Shown piece by piece: positions 8,971 through 17,641 of a DNA stretch of 59,043 bases (position 1 is the first letter of the stretch; each line of letters starts with the position of its first letter). The notes beneath the pieces were generated by a model, which worked only from the letters and a program-made list of their open reading frames with translations, did not search any database and was not told the DNA's origin. Origin of the DNA: Chitinophagaceae bacterium (GTDB lineage: Bacteria > Bacteroidota > Bacteroidia > Chitinophagales > Chitinophagaceae); the NCBI GenBank assembly GCA_004173355.1, contig SEAD01000014.1:1-59043 (forward strand). Direction: 5' to 3'. Position numbers and translations under genes: made by a program.

Positions 8971-9468
8971 TCAGATCCGGTCCCAGACCTGGAATGAATA
9001 ACTGTAAGCATGTTTTGCATCGGCTTCATGGTCGTCCCGGCTGGTCAGTTTCCATTCAGCCGGATTGAGTTCGGGAAACCAGGCATCCCCTTCCGGTGAT
9101 GCATCCACCCGTGTGAGATACACCCGGTTGGTATCGGGCAATAACATTTTATAAATCTCACCGCCACCGATAATCATGATTTCCTTTACATCCATTTCCT
9201 GTACCAGGAGTCTGGCATCCCCTAATGAAGACACGGTTACCGCACCATCCACCTGCCATCCTTTATTGCGTGTCAGTACAAAATTTTTCCGGCCCGGTAG
9301 TGGTTTGCCCAGCGCCTCGTAGGTCTTGCGTCCCATGAGTACGGGCATTCCCCAGGTGATGTTCTTGAAAAACTTCATGTCATTGGGCAGGTTCCATACG
9401 AGCTGGTTATCCTTCCCGATCACATTATTTTTCGCAGCGGCTACAACCATGGATACAAACATCAGCAA
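8971..9468 (-). CDS. folA: Dihydrofolate reductase
   Basis: Reduces dihydrofolate to tetrahydrofolate with NADPH. It has 165 residues and the DHFR signature VVAAAKNNVIGKDNQLVWNLPNDMKFFKNIT, where the substrate-binding Asp is in LPNDMKFF, then GRKTYEALGKPLPGRKNFVLTR and IIGGGEIYKMLLP (NADPH-binding). The ATG at 9462 (second Met) is an alternative start. It follows thyA by 11 nt, the usual coupling because thymidylate synthase produces the dihydrofolate that this enzyme recycles. Confidence 0.97.
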   Translation of the reverse strand: MLMFVSMVVAAAKNNVIGKDNQLVWNLPNDMKFFKNITWGMPVLMGRKTYEALGKPLPGRKNFVLTRNKGWQVDGAVTVSSLGDARLLVQEMDVKEIMIIGGGEIYKMLLPDTNRVYLTRVDASPEGDAWFPELNPAEWKLTSRDDHEADAKHAYSYSFQVWDRI

Positions 9469-9479
9469 TTATTTTGGGG

Positions 9480-10313
9480 TCAGACGGCCACGGGGGCTTT
9501 GATGGCGGGGTGCGACTGGTAATTTTCGAGTGTGAAGTCCTCGAAGCGGAATGAAAAAATATCTTTTACTTCCGGGTTGAGTTTCATCGTTGGCAATGGC
9601 AGCGGCTCACGCGTGAGCTGCAGTTCCACCTGTTCGCGATGGTTATTGTAAATATGTACATCGCCGAATGTATGGATAAAATCACCGGGCTCCATATCGC
9701 AGACCTGCGCCACCATCATGGTCAGCAGTGCATAGGAAGCAATATTAAAAGGCACACCCAGGAATACATCCGCACTGCGCTGGTAGAGCTGGCAGGACAG
9801 ACGCGGTTTTGAACCTGCTTTTGATTCATCGGCCGGCGCTACATAAAACTGGAACATGGTATGGCAGGGCATGAGCGCCATCTGCGGGAGTTCACCCACA
9901 TTCCAGGCACTGATGATCAGGCGGCGGCTGTCGGGACTTTTGCGGATCTGCGAAATGAGTTCCGTCACCTGGTCGATAAGTTTGACCGATCCATCCGGTA
10001 ACAGTGCCGGCCATGAACGCCATTGTTTACCATATACGGGACCAAGATCCCCGTTTTCATCCGCCCATTCATCCCAGATTTTGACATTGTTCTCTTTCAG
10101 GTAGGCAATATTGGTTTCCCCTTTGAGAAACCAGAGCAGTTCGTGGATAATGCTTTTCATGTGCACCTTCTTCGTTGTCACCAGGGGAAAGCCTTCCTGC
10201 AGGTTGAAACGCATCTGGTAGCCAAACAGGCTTTGCGTACCGGTGCCGGTACGGTCAGTTTTGTGCGCGCCCTCCTCAAGGATCCTGCGGAGTAAATCCA
10301 GGTAATTCTGCAT
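9480..10313 (-). CDS. thyA: Thymidylate synthase
   Basis: Makes dTMP from dUMP with methylene-tetrahydrofolate. It has 277 residues. The catalytic Cys150 sits in [13 protein letters not shown], with [10 protein letters not shown] (phosphate-binding Arg pair at 130-131), the dUMP-binding segment [22 protein letters not shown], and [10 protein letters not shown] near the C-terminus. An insertion after the Cys ([11 protein letters not shown]) makes it longer than the 264-residue E. coli enzyme. First gene of the thyA-folA unit; the upstream GH16 gene ends with a terminator, so thyA should have its own promoter between 10314 and 10387. Confidence 0.98.
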   Translation of the reverse strand: MQNYLDLLRRILEEGAHKTDRTGTGTQSLFGYQMRFNLQEGFPLVTTKKVHMKSIIHELLWFLKGETNIAYLKENNVKIWDEWADENGDLGPVYGKQWRSWPALLPDGSVKLIDQVTELISQIRKSPDSRRLIISAWNVGELPQMALMPCHTMFQFYVAPADESKAGSKPRLSCQLYQRSADVFLGVPFNIASYALLTMMVAQVCDMEPGDFIHTFGDVHIYNNHREQVELQLTREPLPLPTMKLNPEVKDIFSFRFEDFTLENYQSHPAIKAPVAV

Positions 10314-10387
10314 GGGTGCAATTTAATGAAAGCCTTTCAACAGCCGGCAGGCCGGAGCCTGGTGTTGGAAACTTGTGTACAGCGGGC

Positions 10388-10420
10388 AAAAAAAATCCCG
10401 CCCCTTTGCGGGAGCGGGAA
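10388..10420 (-). terminator. Intrinsic terminator after the GH16 gene
   Basis: Reading the minus strand, a GC-rich hairpin (TCCCGC, bulged T, CCC, loop GCAAA, GGG, GCGGGA) is followed by eight T residues. It begins 18 nt after the GH16 stop codon. Confidence 0.9.
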
Positions 10421-10437
10421 ATCTATGATCTGCGGGC

Positions 10438-11631
10438 TTACTGGTACACCCGGATATAATCGATGATGTAATACTGCGGGAAAATTGTTTCGGCGTTCGG
10501 GCTTCCGGGCCAATTGCCACCCACAGCAAGGTTGATGATAAAGAAGAAGTCTGCATTGAACGGATAAGAGGCAGTGCCCAGTTCCAGGTCTTCCTTGTTT
10601 GCGGTCGCGAAAATCTGCCCGTCGAGCAGCCACTGGATCTTGTCCTCCACCCAGATCAGGGAGAACACATGGAATTCGTCTGACAGGTTGCCGGTGATGG
10701 TGGTGCTGTGGGTTTTCTGTGTACTGCCCGGACCAGGTCCGAAATGCAGTGTGCCATGGGTGGTGGAGCGTTCATGTCCCACGTTTTCCATGATATCGAT
10801 TTCGCCGGTGCGTGGCCATCCTGAACCCACGTTTTCCGGGAGCATCCAGAATGCCGGCCAGATTCCCTTGCCATAAGGCAGTTTCGCACGGAAATCAACG
10901 CGTCCGAATTTCATGGTTTTTTTCCCCTGTGACAACAGTTTTGAAGAAGTATATTCCTTACCGCTGTAGGACTGTTTCAGTGCAGCGATAATCATTTTGC
11001 CATCCTGGAAAAACAGGTTATCGGCGGCACTGGTGTACCATTCCAGTTCGTTGTTGCCCCATCCGCAGACGTTCGGGCAACCATCGCCGGTCTGGAATGC
11101 CCAGTTCGCGGGGTTGATTGCAGGACCATCAAAATTATCTTCCCATACAAGGGTGTAACCAACGGGAGCACCGGGGTTATAGCCATTATCGTTAAAGGAA
11201 ATGCGGGTGTCATCATTCCGGATGATGACGAGCCCCGTGCCCTTGGAGATCGTGGCGTTTACCGGTGAGGAGAGAACGATTTTCAGTTCTTCTTCCCCTT
11301 CCCGCAGGTCATCTGCCACTACGCTCAGCGCAATATTTTTCTGCGTTTCATTCGGGGCGAAAGTCAGCACCTGGTTGCTGATGGCGGTGAAGTCCTCCCC
11401 TGCTTTTGCAGTGATTTCACCGGTTGAATAATTCACGGTTACGGCTTCAGCATAGGCAGCGCTCAGTTTGACTACCACATTGAAGGTGGTGGGGGTGGTG
11501 GAAGTGCCTTCAAACATACTGTAATCCTGTATGGAAATGGTGGGTTTGGGACCGGGACCATTGTCACCACCGCTTTTTTTACAGGCAGTCAGTGAAGCAG
11601 CGGCAAAGATGGCAAGCAATGTATATTTCAT
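10438..11631 (-). CDS. GH16 family glucanase lipoprotein with Calx-beta domain
   Basis: Secreted, lipid-anchored endo-glycosidase, most likely a beta-1,3-glucanase (laminarinase). Using the numbering from the upstream ATG (11640), there is a lipobox LTAC with Cys20, a Calx-beta/immunoglobulin-like domain at about 34-143, and a GH16 catalytic domain from about 162 to the end. The catalytic motif GEIDIMENVG holds nucleophile E280, D282 and acid/base E285, and the NELEWYT motif lies at 197-203. I choose the ATG at 11631 because the promoter -7 box ends at 11646, leaving a 9-10 nt leader. It stands alone, with promoter and terminator, and no SusC/SusD pair nearby. Confidence 0.93.
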   Translation of the reverse strand: MKYTLLAIFAAASLTACKKSGGDNGPGPKPTISIQDYSMFEGTSTTPTTFNVVVKLSAAYAEAVTVNYSTGEITAKAGEDFTAISNQVLTFAPNETQKNIALSVVADDLREGEEELKIVLSSPVNATISKGTGLVIIRNDDTRISFNDNGYNPGAPVGYTLVWEDNFDGPAINPANWAFQTGDGCPNVCGWGNNELEWYTSAADNLFFQDGKMIIAALKQSYSGKEYTSSKLLSQGKKTMKFGRVDFRAKLPYGKGIWPAFWMLPENVGSGWPRTGEIDIMENVGHERSTTHGTLHFGPGPGSTQKTHSTTITGNLSDEFHVFSLIWVEDKIQWLLDGQIFATANKEDLELGTASYPFNADFFFIINLAVGGNWPGSPNAETIFPQYYIIDYIRVYQ

Positions 11632-11645
11632 CGGGTTCATTTTTA

Positions 11646-11675
11646 CAAAGATAATGGTCGCGCCTTCCCGCGCAA
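11646..11675 (-). promoter_or_regulatory. Full Bacteroidota promoter for the GH16 gene
   Basis: Minus-strand TTG (11675-11673), 19 nt spacer, then TATCTTTG (11653-11646). Both elements and the spacing fit the phylum consensus. The expected transcription start is at about 11641. Confidence 0.75.
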
Positions 11676-11718
11676 CCCCTGCGGGATTTCTAACTTTCCT
11701 TTAATCGGGAATGGTTGT

Positions 11719-12951
11719 TCACGCAGATTGCCTGCGGTTTAACTCCTTCTGGATCAATGCGAGTTCGCGACCGGTCTGGCCTTTCACGGAGGTGTTTTCC
11801 TGTGCGCGCCGCATCAGGTACGGGATTACATCGCTGATCGGACCAAAAGGCAGGTATTTGCTGACGCTGAAACCGGCATGCGCGAGATTGAAGGTAATGT
11901 TGTCACTCATCCCGTACAACTGGCTGAAATGGATATGCGGGTGGCTGGCCGGAATGCCTTTTTTCCCGATCAGTTCCGCGGCCAGCAGGTTGCTGTATTC
12001 ATTATGCGAAGCCACGATCAGGGCTATGCGATCGAGGTGATCGATGCTGAACGCGACCCCGGCGTTGTAGTCGCGGTCACTGGCTGCCTTATCAGGCTGG
12101 ATGGGTGAAGACTGGTTATGTTCTTCAGCATAACGCCGTTCCTTTTCCATATATGCCCCGCGCACGAGTTTGGCGCCGAGTATAAAATTGCGCTGCACTG
12201 CCGCGGCATGCGAATCCTTCAGGAATTGAAGACGGTCGTGCCGGTAATGCTGGATGGTGTTATAGACCACACATTTTTCCTTGTTGAAGGTGTCCATCAT
12301 CAGGATGGTGAGTGCATCCACCGGATCCTGGATCCAGGTCTCTTCCGCATCCACCAGTACCCCGACATTTTTTGCAGCCGCTGTTTCGCAGATGCGCATC
12401 ATGCGATGTCGAACGCGGTGCCATTCTTCTTTTTCTTCCGGTGAAAGGGCATCGATGGAACTGAGGAATCGTTTCATGAGTGTCTCCGGACCCGCTGCCA
12501 TGGCCTTATCCAGTTTTTCCAGCAGGCTGAAGCGTGCGAAACCGGTCACCTTGATACTCATAAACGGGATATTCGGTTGTGAGGCCGCGTAATTGATCAC
12601 GTTGATGAATTCGTCCGTGGAGTGGTCAAATCCTTTTTCCCCGTCATCCCCTCCTTCCACACCATAATCGAGGATTACCTGCACATTGTATTCGCCGAGT
12701 TTCCTGGCAACACCGGCTGTCTGTGCGAGGGTTTCCCCGCCGACAAACTGTTCAAATATGGTGCTGCGTACGAGCCCCCTGATGGGAAGGCCAACCCGGA
12801 TAGCCCAGGGAGTGAGACGCGTACCGATTTTTACGAGCCATCCTTTTCCCATAACGTTGAAAAGGAACCGGGCTTTGCGAAGTTCCTTTCCGGTTTTGTA
12901 TTCGAAAGCAAACTCAGTGTTGTCAAATGATAATGGCGGACGGGTTTCCAT
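11719..12951 (-). CDS. Proline dehydrogenase
   Basis: FAD enzyme that oxidises proline to pyrroline-5-carboxylate, the first step of proline use. It has 410 residues and is monofunctional (no P5C dehydrogenase part). Conserved features of the ProDH barrel are visible: ILDYGVEGG, FMSIKVTGFARFSLLEKL, VLVDAEETWIQDPVD, LGAKLVRGAYMEKER and, near the C-terminus, YLMRRAQENTS (the YxxRRxxEN substrate-binding motif). The downstream partner gene is not in this window. It follows the putative RNA-binding gene by 15 nt, so the two may be cotranscribed. Confidence 0.93.
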   Translation of the reverse strand: METRPPLSFDNTEFAFEYKTGKELRKARFLFNVMGKGWLVKIGTRLTPWAIRVGLPIRGLVRSTIFEQFVGGETLAQTAGVARKLGEYNVQVILDYGVEGGDDGEKGFDHSTDEFINVINYAASQPNIPFMSIKVTGFARFSLLEKLDKAMAAGPETLMKRFLSSIDALSPEEKEEWHRVRHRMMRICETAAAKNVGVLVDAEETWIQDPVDALTILMMDTFNKEKCVVYNTIQHYRHDRLQFLKDSHAAAVQRNFILGAKLVRGAYMEKERRYAEEHNQSSPIQPDKAASDRDYNAGVAFSIDHLDRIALIVASHNEYSNLLAAELIGKKGIPASHPHIHFSQLYGMSDNITFNLAHAGFSVSKYLPFGPISDVIPYLMRRAQENTSVKGQTGRELALIQKELNRRQSA

Positions 12952-12966
12952 GTGTTATCTGTGCGG

Positions 12967-13719
12967 TTATTTTTTTTCAGGTTCGGGGTTGCCGGATTTT
13001 TTCACAACAAACTTGTCGGCACTGAGATGGGTGATGAGCACATTGAATGTATCACCAATCCTGTCCTCGCTGGCCTCCCCTGTTTTCAACGGGATTTTCG
13101 CCTGCATCCGGATGTCCGGCAGGTTGAGGTAAATGCCATGCGGGGTAACCTTTACGACTTCTGCGGCCAGTTCCTTTTTCTCCTCAAATAATTTCACTGC
13201 CTTTGAATAACCGGGTATGAATTTCCGGTCGAGCAGTACGGCCACCAGTTTTTCCGGGTTACCCAGGTTTTCCAGTTTGAAATATTTCGGGTCATTGATG
13301 GTAGCTTCCGGCGGGGGAAGTTCCCAGGGTGAAAGACGGATTTTAAAAAACTGGTAACTGCCAATTTCCTTTATAAAAAAATCATCCCCCACCTGTTTGA
13401 GATAGCCCGCAAACTCGTTGTCAGTGCGGGCCTTGTTAAGCAGGTCGTTCAACAGGTTATTGTAGAGGAAAACAATGCGGTCGGCCGTCATTTTGTCGCC
13501 ACGGACAGACAGTACCAGGTCAAACGTCACCACATCCCCTTCGCGGAAATAATGGAGTCCTGTCACCAGTTTCTCTTCCACCCATTTTTGCTGGGTAGCT
13601 TCCTTGACGATCCCATTGACCGACTTTTTTTTACCGTTGCCGGTCACATAGTCGATCGTGAGGAACCCTTTTTCGTATTGTACGAAGCTGACCTGTCCTT
13701 CGAATCTTTCTTCCGCCAT
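12967..13719 (-). CDS. Uncharacterised protein with two OB-fold-like domains
   Basis: A 250-residue soluble protein that I do not recognise by name. The N-terminus (ERFEGQVSFVQYEKGFLTIDYVTGNGKKKSVNG) resembles a cold-shock or S1-type beta barrel. The C-terminal segment (about 185-240: AAEVVKVTPHGIYLNLPD ... FNVLITHLSADKFVVKK) resembles an S1 domain. This suggests nucleic-acid binding, by pattern only. It ends in a Pro/Glu/Lys tail. It starts 12 nt after the thioesterase stop and is followed by proline dehydrogenase after 15 nt, so thioesterase, this gene and proline dehydrogenase look like one transcription unit. Confidence 0.6.
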   Translation of the reverse strand: MAEERFEGQVSFVQYEKGFLTIDYVTGNGKKKSVNGIVKEATQQKWVEEKLVTGLHYFREGDVVTFDLVLSVRGDKMTADRIVFLYNNLLNDLLNKARTDNEFAGYLKQVGDDFFIKEIGSYQFFKIRLSPWELPPPEATINDPKYFKLENLGNPEKLVAVLLDRKFIPGYSKAVKLFEEKKELAAEVVKVTPHGIYLNLPDIRMQAKIPLKTGEASEDRIGDTFNVLITHLSADKFVVKKSGNPEPEKK

Positions 13720-13731
13720 GGTTACAATTTA

Positions 13732-14244
13732 TTAGCTCATGAACAATGCCTTCAGTTCCTTGGCATCATCCGGTTTCATTTTACCACCAAGGATCAGGCG
13801 GATCTGCCTGCGGCGAAGAGCGCCTTCAAACAACCGCTTTTCTTCCTCCGATTCCGGTTCAAGTGCCGGTACGGGCTGTGGTTTGTTATTATCATCCAGT
13901 GATACAAATGTATAGTAGGCTTCGTTGCTTTTGTATTTGTGCCGTTGTTTGAGATCTTCTCCCCATACTTTCATGTGCACTTCCATGGAGCTGGTAAATG
14001 CGCGGGTGACCTTTGCTTCAATATGTACGGCATTACCGAGGCGGATGGGGTTTTCAAAAGAAATATTATCCACCGATGCGGTCACGACGGGCGCATTGCA
14101 ATGGCGCTGGGCGGAAAGTGCCGCGGCGATATCCATCCAGTACATCAGTCGTCCACCCATCAGGTTACCGAAAACGTTCGTGTCGTTGGGCAGTACCAGT
14201 TCGGTCATAATAACCAGGCTCTCAGGCGATTTTTTCGGTGTCAT
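13732..14244 (-). CDS. Acyl-CoA thioesterase (hotdog fold, YciA/BACH-like)
   Basis: Hydrolyses acyl-CoA to free acid and CoA. It has 170 residues. The family motif LPNDTNVFGNLMGGRLMYWMDIAAALSAQRH is complete, with the conserved Asn, GG and Asp. It is followed by ASVDNISFENPIRLGNAVHIEAKVTRAFTSSMEVHMKVW, characteristic of the acyl-CoA hydrolase family. It lies first in a minus-strand unit and is preceded by a promoter match (TTG at 14292-14290, 22 nt, TATCTTTA). The chain-length preference is not visible. Confidence 0.9.
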   Translation of the reverse strand: MTPKKSPESLVIMTELVLPNDTNVFGNLMGGRLMYWMDIAAALSAQRHCNAPVVTASVDNISFENPIRLGNAVHIEAKVTRAFTSSMEVHMKVWGEDLKQRHKYKSNEAYYTFVSLDDNNKPQPVPALEPESEEEKRLFEGALRRRQIRLILGGKMKPDDAKELKALFMS

Positions 14245-14259
14245 TCATCAGAATTTTTA

Positions 14260-14292
14260 TAAAGATACAACTCCCGCATCCGGTGGCTTCAA
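14260..14292 (-). promoter_or_regulatory. Promoter for the thioesterase gene
   Basis: Minus-strand TTG at 14292-14290, 22 nt spacer, then TATCTTTA at 14267-14260, a one-base variant of the -7 consensus. The box ends 15 nt before the ATG. Confidence 0.55.
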
Positions 14293-14323
14293 AGCCTTTA
14301 CAGGCGGGTGGTCTGGCTGTTTC

Positions 14324-16426
14324 CTACTCCGTTTCCCGCCTGGTCACCACTACCAGGTCGGCGACCTCCACCTGCATGGGCAGCAGTCCGATTTTCACCA
14401 CAGCCCTTTTGCCGCGGAGCTCCATGACCTGGCCTACCTGGTGGTTCCGTTTCATTTTAACCTGGTCACCCACTTTGATATCACCCCCTACTTCGCGGAA
14501 CGCAGAGTCGATCTTCTGCTGCATTTTGCTGGCCACTTTCTTTTCATTTTTGCGGAAAAGAAGTGCTTCCATTTCCCGGATCACTTTCTTTTTATCATCG
14601 CTGCGGCGCCACTCGATCAGCATTTGTTTCAGGTTGCGTTCCATGTCCTTCAGGTAGGCGATGCGGTCTTCAGCTATTTTATTCTGCTCCCGCAGTACCT
14701 CCACCTGTTGTTTATGGCGTTCCCGGTCCATGACCCGCTCCATCTCTTTTTTCAGCCGGTCATGTTCTTTCAGCTGTGTATTGAGTTCCCGGTCTTTCTT
14801 CTCGATATCGCGGAGGTCCTGTTCTGTGCGGTTAAGCAGTTTATCGAGGCGGAACTGGTCTTCATCCACCAGGTCGCGTGCGCGTTTGATCAGTCCCTTG
14901 TCGAGCCCGATCCGTTCGGCAATGGCAAACGTGTAAGAGCTGCCGGGTTTACCCACCAGCAGTTTGTACTGCGGCATCAGGTTTTTTTCATCAAAGGCCA
15001 TGGCCCCGTTGAAGATCCCTGCTGTTTTTCCCGCCATCACTTTCAGGTTCAGGTAGTGGGTGGTCACGATACCGATGGCATGTTTGCGTGCCAGTTCCTG
15101 CAGGATCACTTCGGCGAATGCGCCGCCCAGGTTGGGATCACTGCCACTGCCCAGCTCATCGATAAAGAAGAGTGTGCGGCCGTTGGCGTTCTCCATAAAA
15201 TATTTCATATGCAGCAGGTGGCTGCTGTAGGTGCTCAGTTCGAATTCAAGCGACTGTGTATCGCCGATATGGATCATGAGTTGTTTAAAGAGACCAAATT
15301 CCGAAGAAGGGTGAACGGGGACCAGCAGGCCGCTCTGCACCATCATCTGCAGCAGGCCGATCGTTTTCATGGTTACCGTTTTTCCCCCGGCATTGGGACC
15401 ACTGATCACCAGTACGCGCTGGTTGTCTTCCAACGTCAGGTTAACGGGTATGGTAGGTTTGCCTGCGCGCTGGTTATAGAGATAGAGCAGTGGATGGTAG
15501 GCCTGTACGAGTCGTACACCGGCCTTATCCGTTACCAGCGGGAATTCACCACGGATATCGTTGGCAAATTTTGCCTTGGCCCGGATAAAGTCGTAGTCGC
15601 CCACAATGCTGTGGTAGACAGTAAGCAGACCGGAATAACCCGACAGCCTGCCGGTAAGTTCCCGCAGGATGCGGTGCACTTCTTTCCGTTCCTCATTTTC
15701 CAGTTCGGATACCCGGTTGTTGAGTTCGATGGTCTCTTCTGGCTCCACGAATGCGGTCTTCCGGCTATCGCTTTCACCATGCAGGATTCCCTTGACGGTG
15801 CGTTTTTGTTCGGCCATCACGGCGAGTACGCGCCTCCCGTTCATGAAGGACTCTTCAATTTCGGCGAGGTAGCCCTGTTTATTGAGTTTGGATACGATGC
15901 GTTCAAATACCCGTCGCAGTTCAGTGCGTTTTTTATAAAGGTTGCTGCGGATCTCACGCAGCTCATCCGATGCATTGTCCTTTACCTGCCCGGATTCATC
16001 GAGCACCCCGTCGATCAGGTCGATAATGGCTTTTTCGTAATGCGTGTGTTCAATCAGCCGGAGCAATGCGGGATAGGCCTCCTTTTTTTCCCGGTCAAAC
16101 CAGCGGAAGATGCGTTCGAGGCTCTCGGCCAGTTTACGGACCTGCATGAACTGGTCGCCGTCGAGAACTGCACCCGGTATGCTGAGCAATTTGAGTTCGC
16201 GCGCCAGGTTCAGGATGTAGTCATTGGGAAAATAGATCCCGTTGGAAAACAGCTGCCGGTACTCATGGCTCTGGCGCAGTTCGGTTTCGATAAAATCCTT
16301 CCGGGTATGGATACGAAGCTCCCGGGCGCGGGTCTGTGCGTGATCCGACTGGCAATGGTTGGCCAGCAGGGCTTTCACCTTATCAAATTCCAGTTGTGTA
16401 TATGCTGTTTCGGGAAATAACTTCAT
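14324..16426 (-). CDS. MutS2-like ATPase lacking the Smr domain
   Basis: MutS2-family protein: core and coiled-coil clamp, then an ABC-type ATPase with Walker A GPNAGGKT, the FELSTYSSHL segment and Walker B LFFIDELGSGSDP. A long basic/acidic coiled coil follows, and the protein ends in a KOW-like beta segment (KVGDQVKMKRNHQVGQVMELRG). The usual C-terminal Smr endonuclease domain is absent: the stop comes 700 residues from this start, against about 780 in full-length relatives. Family roles are stalled or collided ribosome rescue and suppression of recombination. A Met codon at 16459 is also in frame, but a -7-like box at 16457-16464 overlaps it, favouring MKLFPETAY at 16426. Confidence 0.88.
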   Translation of the reverse strand: MKLFPETAYTQLEFDKVKALLANHCQSDHAQTRARELRIHTRKDFIETELRQSHEYRQLFSNGIYFPNDYILNLARELKLLSIPGAVLDGDQFMQVRKLAESLERIFRWFDREKKEAYPALLRLIEHTHYEKAIIDLIDGVLDESGQVKDNASDELREIRSNLYKKRTELRRVFERIVSKLNKQGYLAEIEESFMNGRRVLAVMAEQKRTVKGILHGESDSRKTAFVEPEETIELNNRVSELENEERKEVHRILRELTGRLSGYSGLLTVYHSIVGDYDFIRAKAKFANDIRGEFPLVTDKAGVRLVQAYHPLLYLYNQRAGKPTIPVNLTLEDNQRVLVISGPNAGGKTVTMKTIGLLQMMVQSGLLVPVHPSSEFGLFKQLMIHIGDTQSLEFELSTYSSHLLHMKYFMENANGRTLFFIDELGSGSDPNLGGAFAEVILQELARKHAIGIVTTHYLNLKVMAGKTAGIFNGAMAFDEKNLMPQYKLLVGKPGSSYTFAIAERIGLDKGLIKRARDLVDEDQFRLDKLLNRTEQDLRDIEKKDRELNTQLKEHDRLKKEMERVMDRERHKQQVEVLREQNKIAEDRIAYLKDMERNLKQMLIEWRRSDDKKKVIREMEALLFRKNEKKVASKMQQKIDSAFREVGGDIKVGDQVKMKRNHQVGQVMELRGKRAVVKIGLLPMQVEVADLVVVTRRETE

Positions 16427-16456
16427 GATTGTCTGCCAGTATCCTTTTTGGACCTG

Positions 16457-16464
16457 CAAATTTC
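16457..16464 (-). promoter_or_regulatory. -7-like box GAAATTTG for mutS2
   Basis: A minus-strand GAAATTTG, one base off the consensus, 30 nt upstream of the ATG at 16426 and overlapping the alternative upstream start. Confidence 0.35.
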
Positions 16465-16613
16465 GGAAAAAAAACCGGGCAAACCGGGATTTGTCAGGAA
16501 TAGCGCAACCTTTGTCTCCCGGAATATGTTAATGTTCGTCTAATCTGCCTTTTGCGGGTCTGCCGGCGAATCGGTTCTTGCCCGGAAAACGTAGATTGTT
16601 CTAAATTAAACGG

Positions 16614-17303
16614 ATGAAAAATATTACCCGCAGGTTTGCCAGCCTCGGTCTTGCCACCTGCCTGATCTCCCTAGTAAGCCTGGTGTCCTGCGCGCAAAAA
16701 ACAGTCGACAGCAAAATGGAAAAAACAGCAGCGGCCGCTTCCGCAACGGCCATTACCGATACCAATGGAACCATGACCGCCACATTCGCGAATGGTTGCT
16801 TCTGGTGTACCGAAGCAATTTTTGAGGAACTGGATGGCGTGATCAGCGCAACATCGGGTTATACCGATGGCAGCACACCCAACCCAACTTACAAGGAAGT
16901 ATGCAGCGGGCAGACCGGTCATGCCGAAGCACTCGAGATAGTGTATGATCCGAAAAAAATCAGCTTTGATGAATTGCTGGAAGTATTCTGGGAAACCCAT
17001 GACCCAACCACGCTGAACCGTCAGGGTGCAGATGTGGGCACGCAATACCGGAGCGGGATCTATTACCATAACACGGAACAGAAGGAAAAGGCGGAACGGT
17101 ACAAGGCAGAGCTCGACAAGAGTGGCGCATTCAGTAATCCGATCGTGACGGAGATCAAACCGTATTCAAAATTTTATGCCGCCGAAGATTATCACCAGCA
17201 GTATTTTGAATTGAATGAAAACGAAAACCCTTATTGCAAGATTGTGATCCGTCCGAAGCTCGATAAGTTCAGGAAAGTGTTTAAGGATAAGCTGAAGCAT
17301 TGA
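16614..17303 (+). CDS. msrA: Peptide-methionine (S)-S-oxide reductase, lipoprotein form
   Basis: Repairs oxidised methionine (S-sulfoxide) in proteins. It has 229 residues with a lipoprotein signal (LVSC, Cys26), so it should act in the envelope. The active site is NGCFWCTEAIF with catalytic Cys62. SGYTDGSTPNPTYKEVCSGQTGHAE and VFWETHDPTTLNRQGADVGTQYRSGIYY are hallmark MsrA segments. No MsrB domain is fused. The gene stands alone between mutS2 (divergent) and the zeta-toxin-like pair. Confidence 0.96.
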   Translation: MKNITRRFASLGLATCLISLVSLVSCAQKTVDSKMEKTAAAASATAITDTNGTMTATFANGCFWCTEAIFEELDGVISATSGYTDGSTPNPTYKEVCSGQTGHAEALEIVYDPKKISFDELLEVFWETHDPTTLNRQGADVGTQYRSGIYYHNTEQKEKAERYKAELDKSGAFSNPIVTEIKPYSKFYAAEDYHQQYFELNENENPYCKIVIRPKLDKFRKVFKDKLKH

Positions 17304-17340
17304 TCGGGTCGTCTGCGGTTAAATAAACAGCGACCAAAAT

Positions 17341-17372
17341 TTGGAAACGGGCTTTTGAAAGTTGTAACTTAG
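17341..17372 (+). promoter_or_regulatory. Candidate promoter of the zeta-toxin-like pair
   Basis: TTG at 17341-17343, 21 nt spacer, TAACTTAG at 17365-17372 (one base off the -7 consensus). It ends 4 nt before the ATG of the small gene, so the transcript would be leaderless. Confidence 0.45.
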
Positions 17373-17376
17373 TTCC

Positions 17377-17631
17377 ATGCCTTCCCGGACAAAAAACCAG
17401 AAAAACATTTCTTCAAAACGGAGCCCTAAGCGGGATAATTACCTGACCCGACGCCGGCTCGCGAGTGCTATCCGCTCAGGGACAAAACGTGCTGGCCTGG
17501 AGACTGAATCAATTATGGAGTTTTCTGTATTTGCTGATGGGGATTGGATTGTGAGAAGGGATAAAGACGGAACCATCACTAAACTTTCAAAAATTGTGCG
17601 CCCAGCAATCCGGGGAAGGATCCTCGACTAG
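17377..17631 (+). CDS. Small basic protein upstream of the zeta-like kinase; candidate antitoxin
   Basis: An 84-residue protein with a strongly basic N-terminal third (many Lys and Arg, residues 1-38) and a shorter C-terminal part with predicted strands (EFSVFADGDWIVRRDKDGTITKLSK). I do not recognise a named family. It sits directly before the kinase gene, either overlapping it by 38 nt (TTG start at 17594) or 10 nt ahead of it (TTG at 17642), so the two are co-transcribed. Position and size fit an antitoxin, but this is inference only. It has no similarity that I can see to the epsilon antitoxin. Confidence 0.6.
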   Translation: MPSRTKNQKNISSKRSPKRDNYLTRRRLASAIRSGTKRAGLETESIMEFSVFADGDWIVRRDKDGTITKLSKIVRPAIRGRILD

Positions 17632-17641
17632 TTCACCGCAG

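Noticed and set aside
13925-16420. 831-codon open frame on the plus strand antisense to mutS2
   Set aside because: It lies wholly opposite mutS2 and the thioesterase, with no recognisable domain; codon bias of the true genes keeps the opposite frame open.
16427-16459. Upstream Met start of mutS2
   Set aside because: It lies inside a -7-like promoter box; MKLFPE at 16426 fits better.
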